Assembly (NCBI RefSeq): GCF_001428745.1
Contig: NZ_LMIO01000003.1
Location: 744,001-808,000 of the forward strand
DNA from: Leifsonia sp. Root227
Lineage (GTDB): Bacteria; Actinomycetota; Actinomycetes; Actinomycetales; Microbacteriaceae
Reading direction: 5' to 3'
Length of the DNA stretch: 64,000 nucleotides
Of this stretch, positions 37,140 to 46,959 are shown in pieces (position 1 is the first letter of the stretch; each line of letters starts with the position of its first letter). Both the position numbers and the translations under genes were made by a program. The notes under the pieces were generated by a model. It was not told where the DNA came from. It was given only the letters and a program-made list of their open reading frames with translations, and searched no databases.

Positions 37140-39992
37140 ATGGCTACGAGCACCAAGTCGACATCGCGCGCGCGGAACTCCTCCGGCCGCGGCGGCTCGA
37201 CCGCGCGCAAGCCGGCGGCGAAGACCGCGGCCCAGAAGACGGTCGCATACCCGACCGCCGACGCGGGGCCGAACCCGCTGGTCCGCGCCTGGATGGGCCT
37301 GGCCCACCTCACCGGCGCCGCCTTCCGTGCTCTCGGGCCGGAGAAGCTCGCCAAGGAGGAGCGGCGCGACGGGTTCCCGTTCTTCCTCGTGCTGCTCGCT
37401 GTCGCCGGCGCCGTGGTCGAGTGGTTCCTGATCAACGACGATGTCGCCCGCACTCTGGATGCGTGGACCTTCGGTGGGCTGTTCGGCCGTGTGGCGTTCG
37501 CGCTCCCGGTCATCATGGTCCTGTTCGCCGCGTGGCTGTTCCGGCACCCGAGCTCCGTCCACGACAACACGCGCATCGGCATCGGCCTGAGCATTCTGCT
37601 GCTCACCATCTCTGGGCTATGCCACCTGTTCAGTTCGCACCCGCAGCCGAGCGACGGCATGGCGAAGCTCGCAGGGGCCGGCGGTGTGCTCGGCTGGTTG
37701 CTCGCCGCGCCGCTCGCCGCCCTGATCACCCCGTACGGCGCCGCCGCCGTGATCATCGTGCTGCTCATCCTCAGCATCTTCATCATCACCAAGACGCCGC
37801 CGAACAAGGTGGGCGTCCGGGTCCGCGAGCTCTACGCCTATCTGTTCGGTGCGCAGCTCCCCACCGAGGAGGAACGGCAGGCCGCCAAGGAGGCGAAAAC
37901 TCAGCAGGTCGAACTCGACGGCGTGGACGACGAGGCCGAGCCGGAGGCGAACCTGCCCTGGTGGCGCAGGAACAAGTCCGGCCGCGAGGAGGACCCGGCG
38001 TTCGACACCCCCGTCGTCGACGACAGCATCACAGAGGTGTTCGGCGACAGGTCGAAGAAGGGCAAGGGCGAGTTCGCCACGGCGCTGGAGCCCGATCCGG
38101 CGAGCGACCACTACAACACTGAGGTCCTCAGCGAGCTCGCGCTCGCCGAGGATGCCGTCAAGCGGTTCACGGGGGAGATCCCGCCGGCCGCGGGGATTCC
38201 CGGAGTGCCTGCCGCTCCCGCCGTGCCCGCCGTCCTCCCCGGATTCGTCCCGGACGCCCACGGAGCCGGCGCGGACGACTTCGACGAGGCAGCTGCCATC
38301 CCGTCCGTCTCCGAGCCGGCAGCGCCTTACCACCTGCCGTCCGCCGGAATGCTGTCTGCCGGCACCCCGGCCAAGACCAGGTCGAGCGCCAACGACGATA
38401 TCGTCGCCGCGATCACCGAGGTGCTCACCCAGTTCGGCGTGGATGCGAAGGTCACCGGATACTCGCGAGGGCCGACCGTCACGCAGTACGAGATCGAGCT
38501 CGGTCCCGGCGTGAAGGTCGAGCGCGTCACGGCCCTCAGCAAGAACCTGTCGTACGCCGTCGCGAGCAACGAGGTGCGCATCCTCTCGCCGATCCCCGGC
38601 AAGAGTGCGATCGGCATCGAGATCCCCAACTCGGACCGCGAGATCGTCTCCCTGGGCGACGTGCTGCGCTCCGGGGCGGCGACCAAGAGCACGCATCCGA
38701 TGACGATCGGCGTCGGCAAGGACGTCGGCGGCGGCTACGTCGTCGCCAACCTGGCCAAGATGCCCCACCTCCTGGTCGCCGGCTCCACAGGGTCGGGAAA
38801 GTCCAGCTTCGTCAACTCGATGATCACCAGCCTGCTGATGCGGGCCAAGCCGTCCGACGTGCGCATGGTGCTGATCGACCCGAAGCGCGTCGAGCTCACC
38901 ATCTACGGCGGCGTCCCGCACCTCATCACGCCCATCATCACGAACCCCAAGAAGGCGGCGGAAGCGCTGCAGTGGGTGGTCAAAGAGATGGACATGCGCT
39001 ACGACGATCTGGCCAGCTTCGGCTTCCGCCACATCGACGACTTCAACAAGGCCGTCGTCAACAATGAGATCGTGCTCCCCGCCGGCAGTGAGCGCACGCT
39101 CAAGCCGTACCCGTACCTCCTGGTGGTTGTGGACGAGCTCGCCGACCTGATGATGGTCGCCCCGCGCGACGTCGAGGACTCGATCGTCCGCATCACGCAG
39201 CTCGCCCGCGCATCCGGAATCCACCTCGTGCTCGCGACGCAGCGTCCATCCGTGGATGTGGTCACCGGCCTCATCAAGGCGAACGTTCCGTCGCGACTCG
39301 CCTTCGCTGTCACGAGCGTCACAGACTCCCGCGTCATCCTCGACCAGCCGGGTGCCGACAAGCTCATCGGCCAGGGCGACGCCCTGTTCCTGCCGATGGG
39401 CGCCTCCAAGGCGATCAGGGTGCAAGGCGCCTGGGTGAACGAGGCGGAGATCCAGAAGGTCGTCGAGCACGTCACGCGCCAGGCGCGGCCGGAGTACCGT
39501 CAGGACGTCGCGGCAGCGGCGGAGAAGAAGCAGATCGACTCCGACATCGGCGACGATCTCGAACTCCTGCTCGCCGCGGCCGAACTGGTCGTGTCGACGC
39601 AGTTCGGTTCGACATCGATGCTTCAGCGCAAACTGCGCGTCGGGTTCGCCAAGGCAGGTCGCCTGATGGACCTTCTCGAGTCGCGCGAGATCGTCGGCCC
39701 GTCCGAAGGGTCGAAGGCCAGGGATGTGCTCGCCACGGTCGAGCAGCTGCCCGCCGTGCTCGCGACGCTGCGCGGCGAGGAGTCGCCTGCCGGAGGCACC
39801 GGTTCCGCCGGTGGCGGTGCCGGTTCCAGCGCGGCAGGCGCCGGGGGCGCATCCACCGTCGCCGCCGGAGCTGCCGCAGCCGAGGACGACGACCCGTACG
39901 GAGGCGACCCTGTCGCGCGGATGACCGAGGGTTATCCTGAGGTGGACGGCGACTCGGACGAGGACGCCTGGCAGCTGACCGACAGGGAGTAG
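37140..39992 (+). CDS. ftsK: DNA translocase FtsK/SpoIIIE
   Basis: Membrane-anchored DNA pump that clears and resolves chromosome ends at the division site. The protein has 950 residues: basic N-terminus, four hydrophobic helices (about 80-220), an acidic Pro/Ala-rich linker, and the RecA-like motor with Walker [10 protein letters not shown] and Walker [15 protein letters not shown] gamma winged-helix domain follows ([21 protein letters not shown]), and a Gly/Ala-rich tail ends it. ATG giving MATSTKSTS. pgsA follows after 5 bases. Longer upstream readings overlap the GNAT gene. Confidence 0.96.
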   Translation: MATSTKSTSRARNSSGRGGSTARKPAAKTAAQKTVAYPTADAGPNPLVRAWMGLAHLTGAAFRALGPEKLAKEERRDGFPFFLVLLAVAGAVVEWFLINDDVARTLDAWTFGGLFGRVAFALPVIMVLFAAWLFRHPSSVHDNTRIGIGLSILLLTISGLCHLFSSHPQPSDGMAKLAGAGGVLGWLLAAPLAALITPYGAAAVIIVLLILSIFIITKTPPNKVGVRVRELYAYLFGAQLPTEEERQAAKEAKTQQVELDGVDDEAEPEANLPWWRRNKSGREEDPAFDTPVVDDSITEVFGDRSKKGKGEFATALEPDPASDHYNTEVLSELALAEDAVKRFTGEIPPAAGIPGVPAAPAVPAVLPGFVPDAHGAGADDFDEAAAIPSVSEPAAPYHLPSAGMLSAGTPAKTRSSANDDIVAAITEVLTQFGVDAKVTGYSRGPTVTQYEIELGPGVKVERVTALSKNLSYAVASNEVRILSPIPGKSAIGIEIPNSDREIVSLGDVLRSGAATKSTHPMTIGVGKDVGGGYVVANLAKMPHLLVAGSTGSGKSSFVNSMITSLLMRAKPSDVRMVLIDPKRVELTIYGGVPHLITPIITNPKKAAEALQWVVKEMDMRYDDLASFGFRHIDDFNKAVVNNEIVLPAGSERTLKPYPYLLVVVDELADLMMVAPRDVEDSIVRITQLARASGIHLVLATQRPSVDVVTGLIKANVPSRLAFAVTSVTDSRVILDQPGADKLIGQGDALFLPMGASKAIRVQGAWVNEAEIQKVVEHVTRQARPEYRQDVAAAAEKKQIDSDIGDDLELLLAAAELVVSTQFGSTSMLQRKLRVGFAKAGRLMDLLESREIVGPSEGSKARDVLATVEQLPAVLATLRGEESPAGGTGSAGGGAGSSAAGAGGASTVAAGAAAAEDDDPYGGDPVARMTEGYPEVDGDSDEDAWQLTDRE

Positions 39993-39997
39993 ACCAC

Positions 39998-40621
39998 ATG
40001 TCGGTGCATGACACCCCTCCGCCGGCCTCGGCGAAGGGCACGCCCCAACGCGCGAGCAACTGGAACGTGCCCAACATCATCACGGTGGTGCGCATCCTGC
40101 TGGCGCCGCTGTTCGTGTGGATGCTGCTCGCCGACGCGGGCGACGACGGCTGGCTTCGCTGGGCGGCCGCCGTGCTCTTCGTGATCGCCATCGCGACGGA
40201 CGGCGTCGACGGTGCCATCGCCAGGCGCAACAACCTCGTCACCGAGCTGGGCAAACTGCTCGACCCGATCGCCGACAAGGTGCTCACCGGGGGAGCGCTC
40301 GTCGCCCTGTCGATCCTGGGTGAACTGCCATGGTGGGTCACCATCGTGATCCTCGTGCGCGAGATCGGCATCACCGTGTACCGCTTCGTCGTCATCAGGC
40401 AGGGCGTGATCGCGGCGTCGCGCGGCGGCAAGATCAAGACCATCGTGCAGTCGGTCGCCATCAGCCTCGCCCTCTTCCCGCTCTGGACCCTGTACGGCGA
40501 CTGGGTGTACTGGGTCAACGGCATCGTGATGACGGCCGCGGTGATTCTCACGGTCGTGACCGGCGTCGACTACCTCTGGCAGGCGTGGAAGGGGCGGAGG
40601 GCCAAGCGTGCCGTCGCCTGA
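39998..40621 (+). CDS. pgsA: CDP-diacylglycerol--glycerol-3-phosphate 3-phosphatidyltransferase
   Basis: Membrane enzyme making phosphatidylglycerophosphate, 207 residues with about four to six helices. The CDP-alcohol phosphotransferase signature is exact: DGVDGAIARR followed by G and two Asp (KLLDPIADK). It lies between ftsK and cinA, the standard actinobacterial order. A phosphatidylinositol-phosphate synthase is less likely, as those sit in a different context. It overlaps cinA by 14 bases. Confidence 0.93.
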   Translation: MSVHDTPPPASAKGTPQRASNWNVPNIITVVRILLAPLFVWMLLADAGDDGWLRWAAAVLFVIAIATDGVDGAIARRNNLVTELGKLLDPIADKVLTGGALVALSILGELPWWVTIVILVREIGITVYRFVVIRQGVIAASRGGKIKTIVQSVAISLALFPLWTLYGDWVYWVNGIVMTAAVILTVVTGVDYLWQAWKGRRAKRAVA

Positions 40622-41111
40622 CGACCTCAGCGCGCGCCTCATCCCGTTCCTGGCAGAGCGCGGGCTGACCGTCGCCGCGGCAGAATCGTTGACCGGCGGT
40701 GAACTCACCGCCGAGCTGACGCGCGTCGGAGGGGCGTCCGCCGTCGTGCTCGGCGGCGTCGTCGTGTACGCCACGGAGCTGAAGCACACCATCGTCGGGG
40801 TGGATGCGGACCTGCTCGCCGCCGAAGGCCCCGTGCATCCCGAGGTCGCCAGGCAGCTGGCCTCCGGGGTGCGGGATGCGCTTGCCGTCTCCGGGCGGGC
40901 AGCAGACATTGGTCTCGCCACCACCGGGGTCGCCGGACCGGACCAGCAGGGCGGCCGGCCGGTGGGGACCGTGTTCGTCGGGATATCGACACCGGCAGGA
41001 ACGCGGGCCGTCGAACTCGCGCTCTCCGGAACGCGCGCCGAAATCCGCCGGCAGGTGGTCGAACGCGTGCTCGCCGAGCTGGCGGCCGAGGTCGGCCTCG
41101 ACCGCGCATGA
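40608..41111 (+). CDS. cinA: CinA C-terminal-domain protein (nicotinamide-nucleotide amidohydrolase)
   Basis: Stand-alone PncC domain, 167 residues, which deamidates NMN in pyridine-nucleotide recycling. The motif AESLTGG (about 25-31) and the TGVAGPD and GTVFVG segments are present. The N-terminal MoCF-like half of full-length CinA is missing, as is normal in this lineage. GTG start within the end of pgsA suggests translational coupling. Confidence 0.9.
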   Translation: MPSPDDLSARLIPFLAERGLTVAAAESLTGGELTAELTRVGGASAVVLGGVVVYATELKHTIVGVDADLLAAEGPVHPEVARQLASGVRDALAVSGRAADIGLATTGVAGPDQQGGRPVGTVFVGISTPAGTRAVELALSGTRAEIRRQVVERVLAELAAEVGLDRA

Positions 41112-41129
41112 CGGCCGGGAATACCTGCT

Positions 41130-41145
41130 GTTACGGTCTCGTTAC
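41130..41145. promoter_or_regulatory. MtrA-type direct repeat upstream of the XRE regulator
   Basis: GTTAC-GGTCTC-GTTAC equals the reverse complement of the published MtrA motif GTAAC-N6-GTAAC. It sits about 120 bases before the regulator gene, in a 156-base gap that holds no other gene. Confidence 0.4.
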
Positions 41146-41267
41146 ACCTGCTGCATTCACAAGAAAAGCCCAGTCGTCGCCGATATCGTTGAGCCTCATA
41201 AGATGCGCTAGTGTTGGCATCCGTTTAAGGTCCGATTCGTCGGCAGGGTAGAAGAAGGAGGCTCCGA

Positions 41268-41579
41268 ATGATTCTTGTACGTCAGGAAATCGGCGACGTG
41301 CTCAGGGACTTCCGCCTGCAAAAGGGCCGTACGCTCCGACAGGTGGCCAGCAAGGCGAGTGTCGCCCTCGGCTACCTCAGCGAGGTGGAGCGAGGTCAGA
41401 AGGAAGCTTCGTCCGAGATTCTCGCCTCGGTCGCAGAAGCGCTTGACACCCCGATCTCGGTGATCATGCGCGAGGTCGGTGACCGTCTCGCCGTGCTGGA
41501 GGGGATCGAGCCCATCATCCCCGACACTGTCCCCGACGAGTTCGTCTCGGCGATGGACGCGGATCTGGTCGCACGCTGA
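41268..41579 (+). CDS. XRE-family helix-turn-helix regulator (ClgR-like)
   Basis: A 103-residue protein with a Cro/C1-type helix-turn-helix (LRDFRLQKGRTLRQVASKAS, then LGYLSEVERGQKEAS). Its size and its place between cinA and recA match ClgR, the activator of clp protease and stress genes in actinobacteria. The identification rests on context and length. GAAGGAGG lies before the ATG. A strong hairpin terminator follows. Confidence 0.87.
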   Translation: MILVRQEIGDVLRDFRLQKGRTLRQVASKASVALGYLSEVERGQKEASSEILASVAEALDTPISVIMREVGDRLAVLEGIEPIIPDTVPDEFVSAMDADLVAR

Positions 41580-41593
41580 CACAGACGCACCAG

Positions 41594-41621
41594 AGAACGC
41601 CCCGGGATACCGGGGCGTTCT
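41594..41621 (+). terminator. Intrinsic terminator after the XRE gene
   Basis: A perfect 12-bp stem, AGAACGCCCCGG with CCGGGGCGTTCT, around a four-base loop, followed by TCGTTT. It separates the regulator from the DUF3046-recA region. Confidence 0.85.
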
Positions 41622-41657
41622 TCGTTTCCCCCGGCGACCGGTGCCGGTGCTGACCCG

Positions 41658-41663
41658 TAGGGT
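41658..41663 (+). promoter_or_regulatory. -10 element of leaderless DUF3046 gene
   Basis: TAGGGT ends six bases before the ATG; no ribosome binding site. Confidence 0.45.
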
Positions 41664-41669
41664 GGTTTC

Positions 41670-41894
41670 ATGAAGTTGAGTGAGTTCCAGCGCGCGATCC
41701 TCGACGAGTTCGGCTCGACGTACGGACAGGCGCTCACCACGGACCTCGTGCTCGGCGAGCTCGGCAACCGCACGGCGCAGCAGGCGCTGGCGGCGGGCAT
41801 CGCGCCTCGCGAGGTGTGGATCGCGCTCTGCCGCGAGACAGGCGTTCCGCAGTCGCACTGGTACGGCGCGGGCAAACCGGCTCCGAAGCGCTGA
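41670..41894 (+). CDS. DUF3046 family protein
   Basis: A 74-residue helical protein of DUF3046, found just upstream of recA in most actinobacteria. It is soluble and has no signal peptide or transmembrane segment. Function unknown. Leaderless-type promoter. Its stop is followed within a few bases by CGCGACACGCCG, the loop core of the palindrome family, without arms. Confidence 0.88.
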   Translation: MKLSEFQRAILDEFGSTYGQALTTDLVLGELGNRTAQQALAAGIAPREVWIALCRETGVPQSHWYGAGKPAPKR

Positions 41895-41918
41895 CGCGAC
41901 ACGCCGCGTTCGAAAGTC

Positions 41919-41934
41919 TCGAAGATATGTTCGG
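41919..41934. promoter_or_regulatory. LexA (SOS) box of recA
   Basis: TCGAAGATATGTTCGG matches the actinobacterial SOS consensus TCGAACATATGTTCGA at 14 of 16 positions. It lies just upstream of a -10-like TAGACT (41942-41947). Confidence 0.8.
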
Positions 41935-41973
41935 ATGTCGTTAGACTTCTCCACAACGGCAATCGAAGACGGG

Positions 41974-41982
41974 TTGTCCACA
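41974..41982 (+). promoter_or_regulatory. DnaA-box-like site in the recA leader
   Basis: TTGTCCACA, the form of DnaA box preferred in high-GC actinobacteria, lies about 30 bases after the recA -10. It is a single site. Confidence 0.4.
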
Positions 41983-42062
41983 ATTTCGCGTGGTCAACGC
42001 CGAGTGTCGGACGTCCCCCGTACAGTCGATCTCGTTAGCGAAGCCGAGAAGGAGAACCGCAC

Positions 42063-43136
42063 ATGCCATCACCCGCAGACCGCGAAAAGGCGCTCGAGAC
42101 CGCGCTCGCGCAGATCGACCGCCAGTTCGGAAAAGGCTCGGTCATGCGACTGGGCAGCGACGAGCGCGCTCCCGTCGAGGTCGTCCCCACCGGCTCCATC
42201 GCACTGGATGTGGCGCTCGGCATCGGAGGACTCCCGCGCGGCCGCATCGTCGAGATCTACGGTCCGGAGTCGTCGGGTAAGACCACTCTGACCCTGCACG
42301 CCATCGCGAATGCGCAGCGCGCCGGCGGCATCGCCGCCTTCATCGACGCCGAGCACGCGCTCGACCCCGAGTACGCCCGCAAGCTCGGCGTGGACATCGA
42401 CGCCCTCCTCGTGTCTCAGCCGGACACCGGTGAGCAGGCGCTCGAGATCGCTGACATGCTTGTGCGAAGCGGTTCGATCGACCTCATCGTCATCGACTCC
42501 GTGGCGGCGCTCGTGCCCCGTGCCGAGATCGAGGGCGAGATGGGCGACTCCCACGTCGGCCTCCAGGCGCGACTCATGTCGCAGGCGCTTCGCAAGCTCA
42601 CCGGTGGTCTCAACCAGACCAACACCACGATGATCTTCATCAACCAGCTCCGCGAGAAGATCGGTGTCTTCTTCGGAAGCCCCGAGACGACGGCCGGTGG
42701 CAAGGCGCTCAAGTTCTACGCGTCGGTTCGACTCGATATCCGCCGCATCGAGACGCTGAAGGACGGAGCGGAAGCCGTCGGTAACCGCACCCGCGTCAAG
42801 GTCGTCAAGAACAAGATGGCACCGCCGTTCAAGCAGGCGGAGTTCGACATCCTCTACGGCGTCGGCATCTCCCGCGAGGGCAGCCTGATCGACTTCGGCG
42901 TCGAGCACGCCATCGTCAAGAAGTCGGGCGCCTGGTACACCTACGAGGGCGACCAGCTCGGCCAGGGCAAAGAGAACTCGCGCAACTTCCTGATCAACAA
43001 CCCCGACATCGCGCTCGATATCGAGAACAAGATCAAGATCAAGCTCGGAATCGTGGCCGACCCGAACGCGGTCGCCGAGGCGCCCGACAACGTCGGATCG
43101 CTGGAGGCGAAGCTGCAGGCGAAGAAGGGCGCGTAG
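42063..43136 (+). CDS. recA: Recombinase A
   Basis: Strand-exchange and SOS co-protease ATPase, 357 residues, normal length and no intein. Walker [10 protein letters not shown] at about 66-74, Walker B VIDSVAAL, the L2 region [20 protein letters not shown] and the C-terminal domain are all present. AAGGAGA precedes the ATG. An SOS box and a -10 lie 120-145 bases upstream, giving a leader of about 110 bases that contains a DnaA-box-like site. recX follows 160 bases downstream. Confidence 0.98.
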   Translation: MPSPADREKALETALAQIDRQFGKGSVMRLGSDERAPVEVVPTGSIALDVALGIGGLPRGRIVEIYGPESSGKTTLTLHAIANAQRAGGIAAFIDAEHALDPEYARKLGVDIDALLVSQPDTGEQALEIADMLVRSGSIDLIVIDSVAALVPRAEIEGEMGDSHVGLQARLMSQALRKLTGGLNQTNTTMIFINQLREKIGVFFGSPETTAGGKALKFYASVRLDIRRIETLKDGAEAVGNRTRVKVVKNKMAPPFKQAEFDILYGVGISREGSLIDFGVEHAIVKKSGAWYTYEGDQLGQGKENSRNFLINNPDIALDIENKIKIKLGIVADPNAVAEAPDNVGSLEAKLQAKKGA

Positions 43137-43295
43137 CGTCCTGCTCGCTCGGTGCGGCTGGTGACAGCGATGCGCGGCGTTCGTTCGCTGGGCGGGTTCC
43201 GCTGTAGAGGTTGCGACGTACGGGTGGTGCTGAGCGGTGCTGAGCAGGTGCCGCCGATCCAGTTCGGTCTAGGCGAGAAGAACGAGGAGTGACCC
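43137..43295. other. Gap between recA and recX
   Basis: 159 bases without a gene. I see a direct repeat GGTGCTGAGC (two copies near 43224-43250) and GAGGAG before the recX GTG. There is no strong terminator, so some recA-recX read-through is plausible. Confidence 0.4.
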
Positions 43296-44231
43296 GTGGT
43301 GGTGCGATTTCCCTCTGAGTCGGAGTCCGGCGCGGGCCGTGAGGCCGGTGACGGCGGCGCCGGCGATGGTCTGGTGGGCGACGGCATCCTCGGTCAAGGC
43401 GCCGTCGACCGAGCCGATCCTGCGGAGCGGCTCGCTCCTGTGACGTTCTTGCCGCGGTCTCGTGGAGCGGACCATCCGTCGCGGCGGGGGAGTGAGGCGG
43501 AATCGAGCGGAGCAGACACGGCGTCCGTGCGGCCGGTCGTCGCCTTCCCCTTCACTCGCACGGCGGGCGGCGGAGCGAGCATCGGCGACGATGCTGGCGA
43601 TGCCGGCGACGCTCTCGCGGAGCGCAAGCGAACCACGGGACGGTGGTCGAAGGCGTTCCTCGAAGAGTCGGGAGCCGAGGCCGGCCGGAAAGACTCTGCA
43701 GCGGCGGCCGACACGTTTGAACGGTCGGACGGCGGCGGCGAGAAGCAGGTGAAGCGCGCGTCGTCCGTGTCGATCCACCAGCTCGCGCGGCGCGGCATGT
43801 CGCGCTGGGAGTTGGAGCAGGTGCTCGCCAAGCGTGAGATCGAGCCGGCCGTCGCCCAGGCGGAGCTCGATCGGCTGGAGAGTGTCGGCCTGCTCGACGA
43901 TGCGGCCCTCGCTGTCACGCTCGTCTACACGCAGCACACCCGTAAAGGTCTCGGACGCTCGGCGATCGCCCAGGAGCTGAACAGGCGCCACATCGCGCCG
44001 GAGCTCATCGAGGAAGCACTCGCGGAGATCGCCGACGACGACGAACTCGAACGCGCCACGGAGCTGGCGATGAAACGCGTCGGCCAGCTGTCCAGCTACG
44101 ACGACGAAACGGCGAAGCGCCGTCTCCACGGGTTCCTCGCGCGCAAGGGATACAGCTCGTCCGTCGTGCGGCAGGCGATGGATGCGGCGCTCGCCACCAG
44201 GGGCCGTCGCAGCGGAGTGCGCTTCGAGTAG
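43296..44231 (+). CDS. recX: Regulatory protein RecX with a long N-terminal extension
   Basis: Modulator of RecA filaments. The recognisable RecX domain begins near residue 158 (SIHQLARRGMSRWELEQVLAKR) and fills the rest of the 311-residue reading. The first 150 residues are Gly/Ala/Asp/Glu-rich, with no known fold. I keep the upstream GTG because CGAGGAG lies seven bases before it. An in-frame GTG at 43749 would give a 160-residue protein of ordinary RecX size, so the start is uncertain. Follows recA, precedes miaB. Confidence 0.85.
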   Translation: MVVRFPSESESGAGREAGDGGAGDGLVGDGILGQGAVDRADPAERLAPVTFLPRSRGADHPSRRGSEAESSGADTASVRPVVAFPFTRTAGGGASIGDDAGDAGDALAERKRTTGRWSKAFLEESGAEAGRKDSAAAADTFERSDGGGEKQVKRASSVSIHQLARRGMSRWELEQVLAKREIEPAVAQAELDRLESVGLLDDAALAVTLVYTQHTRKGLGRSAIAQELNRRHIAPELIEEALAEIADDDELERATELAMKRVGQLSSYDDETAKRRLHGFLARKGYSSSVVRQAMDAALATRGRRSGVRFE

Positions 44232-44261
44232 GCGCAGTTCGGATCTTCAGCCGGGCGAACG

Positions 44262-44267
44262 TAAACT
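44262..44267 (+). promoter_or_regulatory. Possible -10 element of miaB
   Basis: TAAACT lies nine bases before the miaB ATG; no ribosome binding site is seen. Confidence 0.35.
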
Positions 44268-44276
44268 TGTCGCACT

Positions 44277-45887
44277 ATGAGCATCACCGAAGAGCGCAGC
44301 ACCATCACGCGGTCGGACGCAGCTGTGCGTCCGGACGGGCGCGCGCGCACCTATGAGGTCCGCACGTTCGGCTGCCAGATGAACGTGCACGACTCGGAAC
44401 GCCTCAGCGGCTCGCTGGAAGCGGCGGGCTATGTGGCCGCAGACGGCGAAGAGGCCGACATCGTCGTCATCAACACCTGTGCGGTCCGTGAGAACGCGGA
44501 CAACAAGCTGTACGGCAACCTCGGTCACCTCGCCGCCGTCAAGAAGCGCCACGACGGGATGCAGATCGCCGTCGGCGGCTGCCTCGCCCAGAAGGACAAG
44601 AACGTCATCCTGGAGAAGGCGCCCTGGGTCGACGTCGTGTTCGGCACCCACAACATGGGCTCCCTGCCGAGTCTGCTCGAACGGGCGCGCCACAACGACG
44701 TCGCCGAGATCGAGATCCTCGAAGCCCTCGAAACGTTCCCGTCGACGCTGCCCACCAAGCGCGACTCCAGCTACAGCGGGTGGGTGTCCATCTCGGTCGG
44801 CTGCAACAACACGTGCACCTTCTGCATCGTCCCCTCCCTGCGCGGTAAGGAGAAGGACCGCCGACCAGGCGACATCCTGGCCGAGATCCAGGCTCTCGTC
44901 GACGACGGCGCCATCGAGGTCACCCTGCTCGGCCAGAACGTCAACTCGTACGGCGTCGAGTTCGGCGACCGTCAGGCGTTCTCCAAGCTGCTTCGCGCGG
45001 CGGGCGAGATCGACGGGCTCGAGCGCATCCGGTTCACCAGCCCGCACCCCGCCGCCTTCACCGACGACGTGATCGACGCCATGGCGGAGACGGAGTCGGT
45101 CATGCCCCAGCTGCACATGCCTCTGCAGTCCGGTTCCGACCGCATCCTGAAGGCGATGCGTCGCTCATACCGCTCCGAGAAGTTCCTCGGCATCCTCGAC
45201 CGCGTGCGCGCGAAGCTGCCGGATGCGGCGATCAGCACCGACATCATCGTCGGCTTCCCCGGCGAGACGGAAGAGGACTTCCTCGAGACGATGCGCGTCG
45301 TCGAAGCTGCGCGCTTCGCCTCCGCGTTCACGTTCCAGTACTCGATCCGGCCTGGCACCCCGGCCGCGACGATGGACGAGCAGGTCCCGAAGGCGGTCGT
45401 GCAGGACAGGTACGAGCGCCTCATCGCCCTGCAGGAGCGCATCTCGCTCGAAGAGAACGAGAAGGTCGTCGGACGCCAGGTCGAACTCCTCGTCGCCAAC
45501 GGCGAGGGCCGCAAGGACGCCGACACGCACCGCCTCAGCGGCCGCGCCCATGACAGCCGACTGGTCCACTTCGAGGTTCCGGCCGGGTCGCCTGTGCCGC
45601 GCCCAGGAGACGTCGTCACGGTGACGGTCACCCAGGCCGCGCCGTTCTATCTGATCGCCGACTCGGCAGACGGGGCGCCGCTCGCGATCCGCCGCACCCG
45701 CGCCGGCGACGCGTGGGATAGGGCGGAGGCTGAGTCCTGCGCCGTACCGACGCACGGCGACGGCGTCGCGTCCGGCGGAAAGGGCCGCGTGTCGCTCGGC
45801 CTGCCGACCCTGCGCATCGGAGAGCCGCTCACCTCGCCCGGCGTCGGCACGATGCCGATCTACGACCCGACGGACGGCCAGCGCTGA
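44277..45887 (+). CDS. miaB: tRNA-2-methylthio-N6-dimethylallyladenosine synthase MiaB
   Basis: Radical-SAM methylthiotransferase that adds a methylthio group to isopentenyladenosine-37 of tRNA. The protein is 536 residues. The N-terminal UPF0004 domain has its three cysteines (FGCQMN, NTCAVRE, GGCLAQ). The radical SAM motif CNNTCTFC follows, and a C-terminal TRAM domain. The last 60 or so residues form a Gly/Pro-rich tail beyond the usual end. It is followed by miaA, which makes its substrate. Confidence 0.96.
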   Translation: MSITEERSTITRSDAAVRPDGRARTYEVRTFGCQMNVHDSERLSGSLEAAGYVAADGEEADIVVINTCAVRENADNKLYGNLGHLAAVKKRHDGMQIAVGGCLAQKDKNVILEKAPWVDVVFGTHNMGSLPSLLERARHNDVAEIEILEALETFPSTLPTKRDSSYSGWVSISVGCNNTCTFCIVPSLRGKEKDRRPGDILAEIQALVDDGAIEVTLLGQNVNSYGVEFGDRQAFSKLLRAAGEIDGLERIRFTSPHPAAFTDDVIDAMAETESVMPQLHMPLQSGSDRILKAMRRSYRSEKFLGILDRVRAKLPDAAISTDIIVGFPGETEEDFLETMRVVEAARFASAFTFQYSIRPGTPAATMDEQVPKAVVQDRYERLIALQERISLEENEKVVGRQVELLVANGEGRKDADTHRLSGRAHDSRLVHFEVPAGSPVPRPGDVVTVTVTQAAPFYLIADSADGAPLAIRRTRAGDAWDRAEAESCAVPTHGDGVASGGKGRVSLGLPTLRIGEPLTSPGVGTMPIYDPTDGQR

Positions 45888-45943
45888 CCGCGCAGGCCAC
45901 CCCGGACGGCGACCGTCACTCCGCTACGCGTGGCGACGGGGTC

Positions 45944-46957
45944 GTGCCCGCTTCCGAACGCGACGCCGTGCGCCCGGCCGACGACGGCCACGCCCAGCCC
46001 GCCGGCGCCACCGACCTCGACCACGACCTCGAACACGACGCATCCACCACTCGCGTCGTGGCCATCGTCGGCCCGACCGGCACGGGCAAGACCGACCTGT
46101 CGCTCGACCTCGCCGAGCGGCTGCGCGCGGACGGGCGAGGCGCGGAGATCGTCAACGCCGACGCCATGCAGCTCTACCGCGGGATGGACATCGGCACCGC
46201 GAAGATCGGTCAGCACGAGTGGCGTGGCGTCCCGCACCACTTGTTCGACGTGCTCGACGTCACCGACGAAGCCACGGTCGCCCGCTACCAGCCTGAGGCG
46301 CGTGCCGCGGTCAGCGACATCCTCGATCGCGGCAGCGTGCCCATCCTCGTCGGCGGCTCGGGGCTGTACGTGTCGAGCGTCATCTACGACTTCCGCTTTC
46401 CTGGCACAGACCAGGCCCTCCGCGCCGAACTCGAAGCGGAGCTCACCGCGCACGGTCCAGGGCTGCTGTACCGGCGGCTCCTCGACGTCGACCCGGCCGC
46501 CGCGGCGAACATCGGGCCGAGCAACGGGCGTCGGCTGGTGCGGGCGCTCGAGGTGGTCGCCATCACAGGCGAGCCGGTCAGCGCATCCCTGCCGGACGAG
46601 CCCGTCCCCTGGCGGCCGGCCACCATCATCGGTCTCGCCGCCCCGCGCGACCAGCTGACCGCCCGCCTGGATGCACGCGTCGAACGGATGTGGGACGCGG
46701 GGCTCCTCGATGAGGTCGAGCGGCTCATCCCGCTCGGCCTTGAGCGCGGCGTGACGGCCAGCCGCGCCATCGGCTACGCGCAGGCCCTCGCCGAACTGCG
46801 CGGAGGGCTCAGCCGCGCAGAGGCGATCGCGCAGACCCAGCAGCTCACCAGGCGGTATGCGCGGAGGCAGGTGAGCTGGTTCAAGCGGTACCCGCGCATC
46901 CACTGGCTGGACTACGACGACGAGAATCTGACGGCCTCGGCGCTCGGTAGGCTGTGA
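45944..46957 (+). CDS. miaA: tRNA dimethylallyltransferase MiaA
   Basis: Transfers dimethylallyl to adenosine-37 of tRNAs, the step before MiaB. The P-loop GPTGTGKT lies at 43-50 in this reading, with [21 protein letters not shown] and the C-terminal tRNA-binding part ([13 protein letters not shown]). The first 37 residues are an acidic extension that most homologues lack. A start nearer the P-loop (for example the GTG of VVAIVG) is possible. It ends within the start region of dapF. Confidence 0.93.
   Translation: MPASERDAVRPADDGHAQPAGATDLDHDLEHDASTTRVVAIVGPTGTGKTDLSLDLAERLRADGRGAEIVNADAMQLYRGMDIGTAKIGQHEWRGVPHHLFDVLDVTDEATVARYQPEARAAVSDILDRGSVPILVGGSGLYVSSVIYDFRFPGTDQALRAELEAELTAHGPGLLYRRLLDVDPAAAANIGPSNGRRLVRALEVVAITGEPVSASLPDEPVPWRPATIIGLAAPRDQLTARLDARVERMWDAGLLDEVERLIPLGLERGVTASRAIGYAQALAELRGGLSRAEAIAQTQQLTRRYARRQVSWFKRYPRIHWLDYDDENLTASALGRL
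46948..46953 (+). promoter_or_regulatory. -10 element of dapF inside the end of miaA
   Basis: TAGGCT ends six bases before the dapF ATG, so a leaderless internal promoter is likely. Confidence 0.4.
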
Positions 46958-46959
46958 GG

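Noticed and set aside
43302..43748. Separate small gene in the first part of the recX reading frame
   Set aside because: It is in the same uninterrupted frame as RecX, with no internal stop, so it is either an extension or untranslated.
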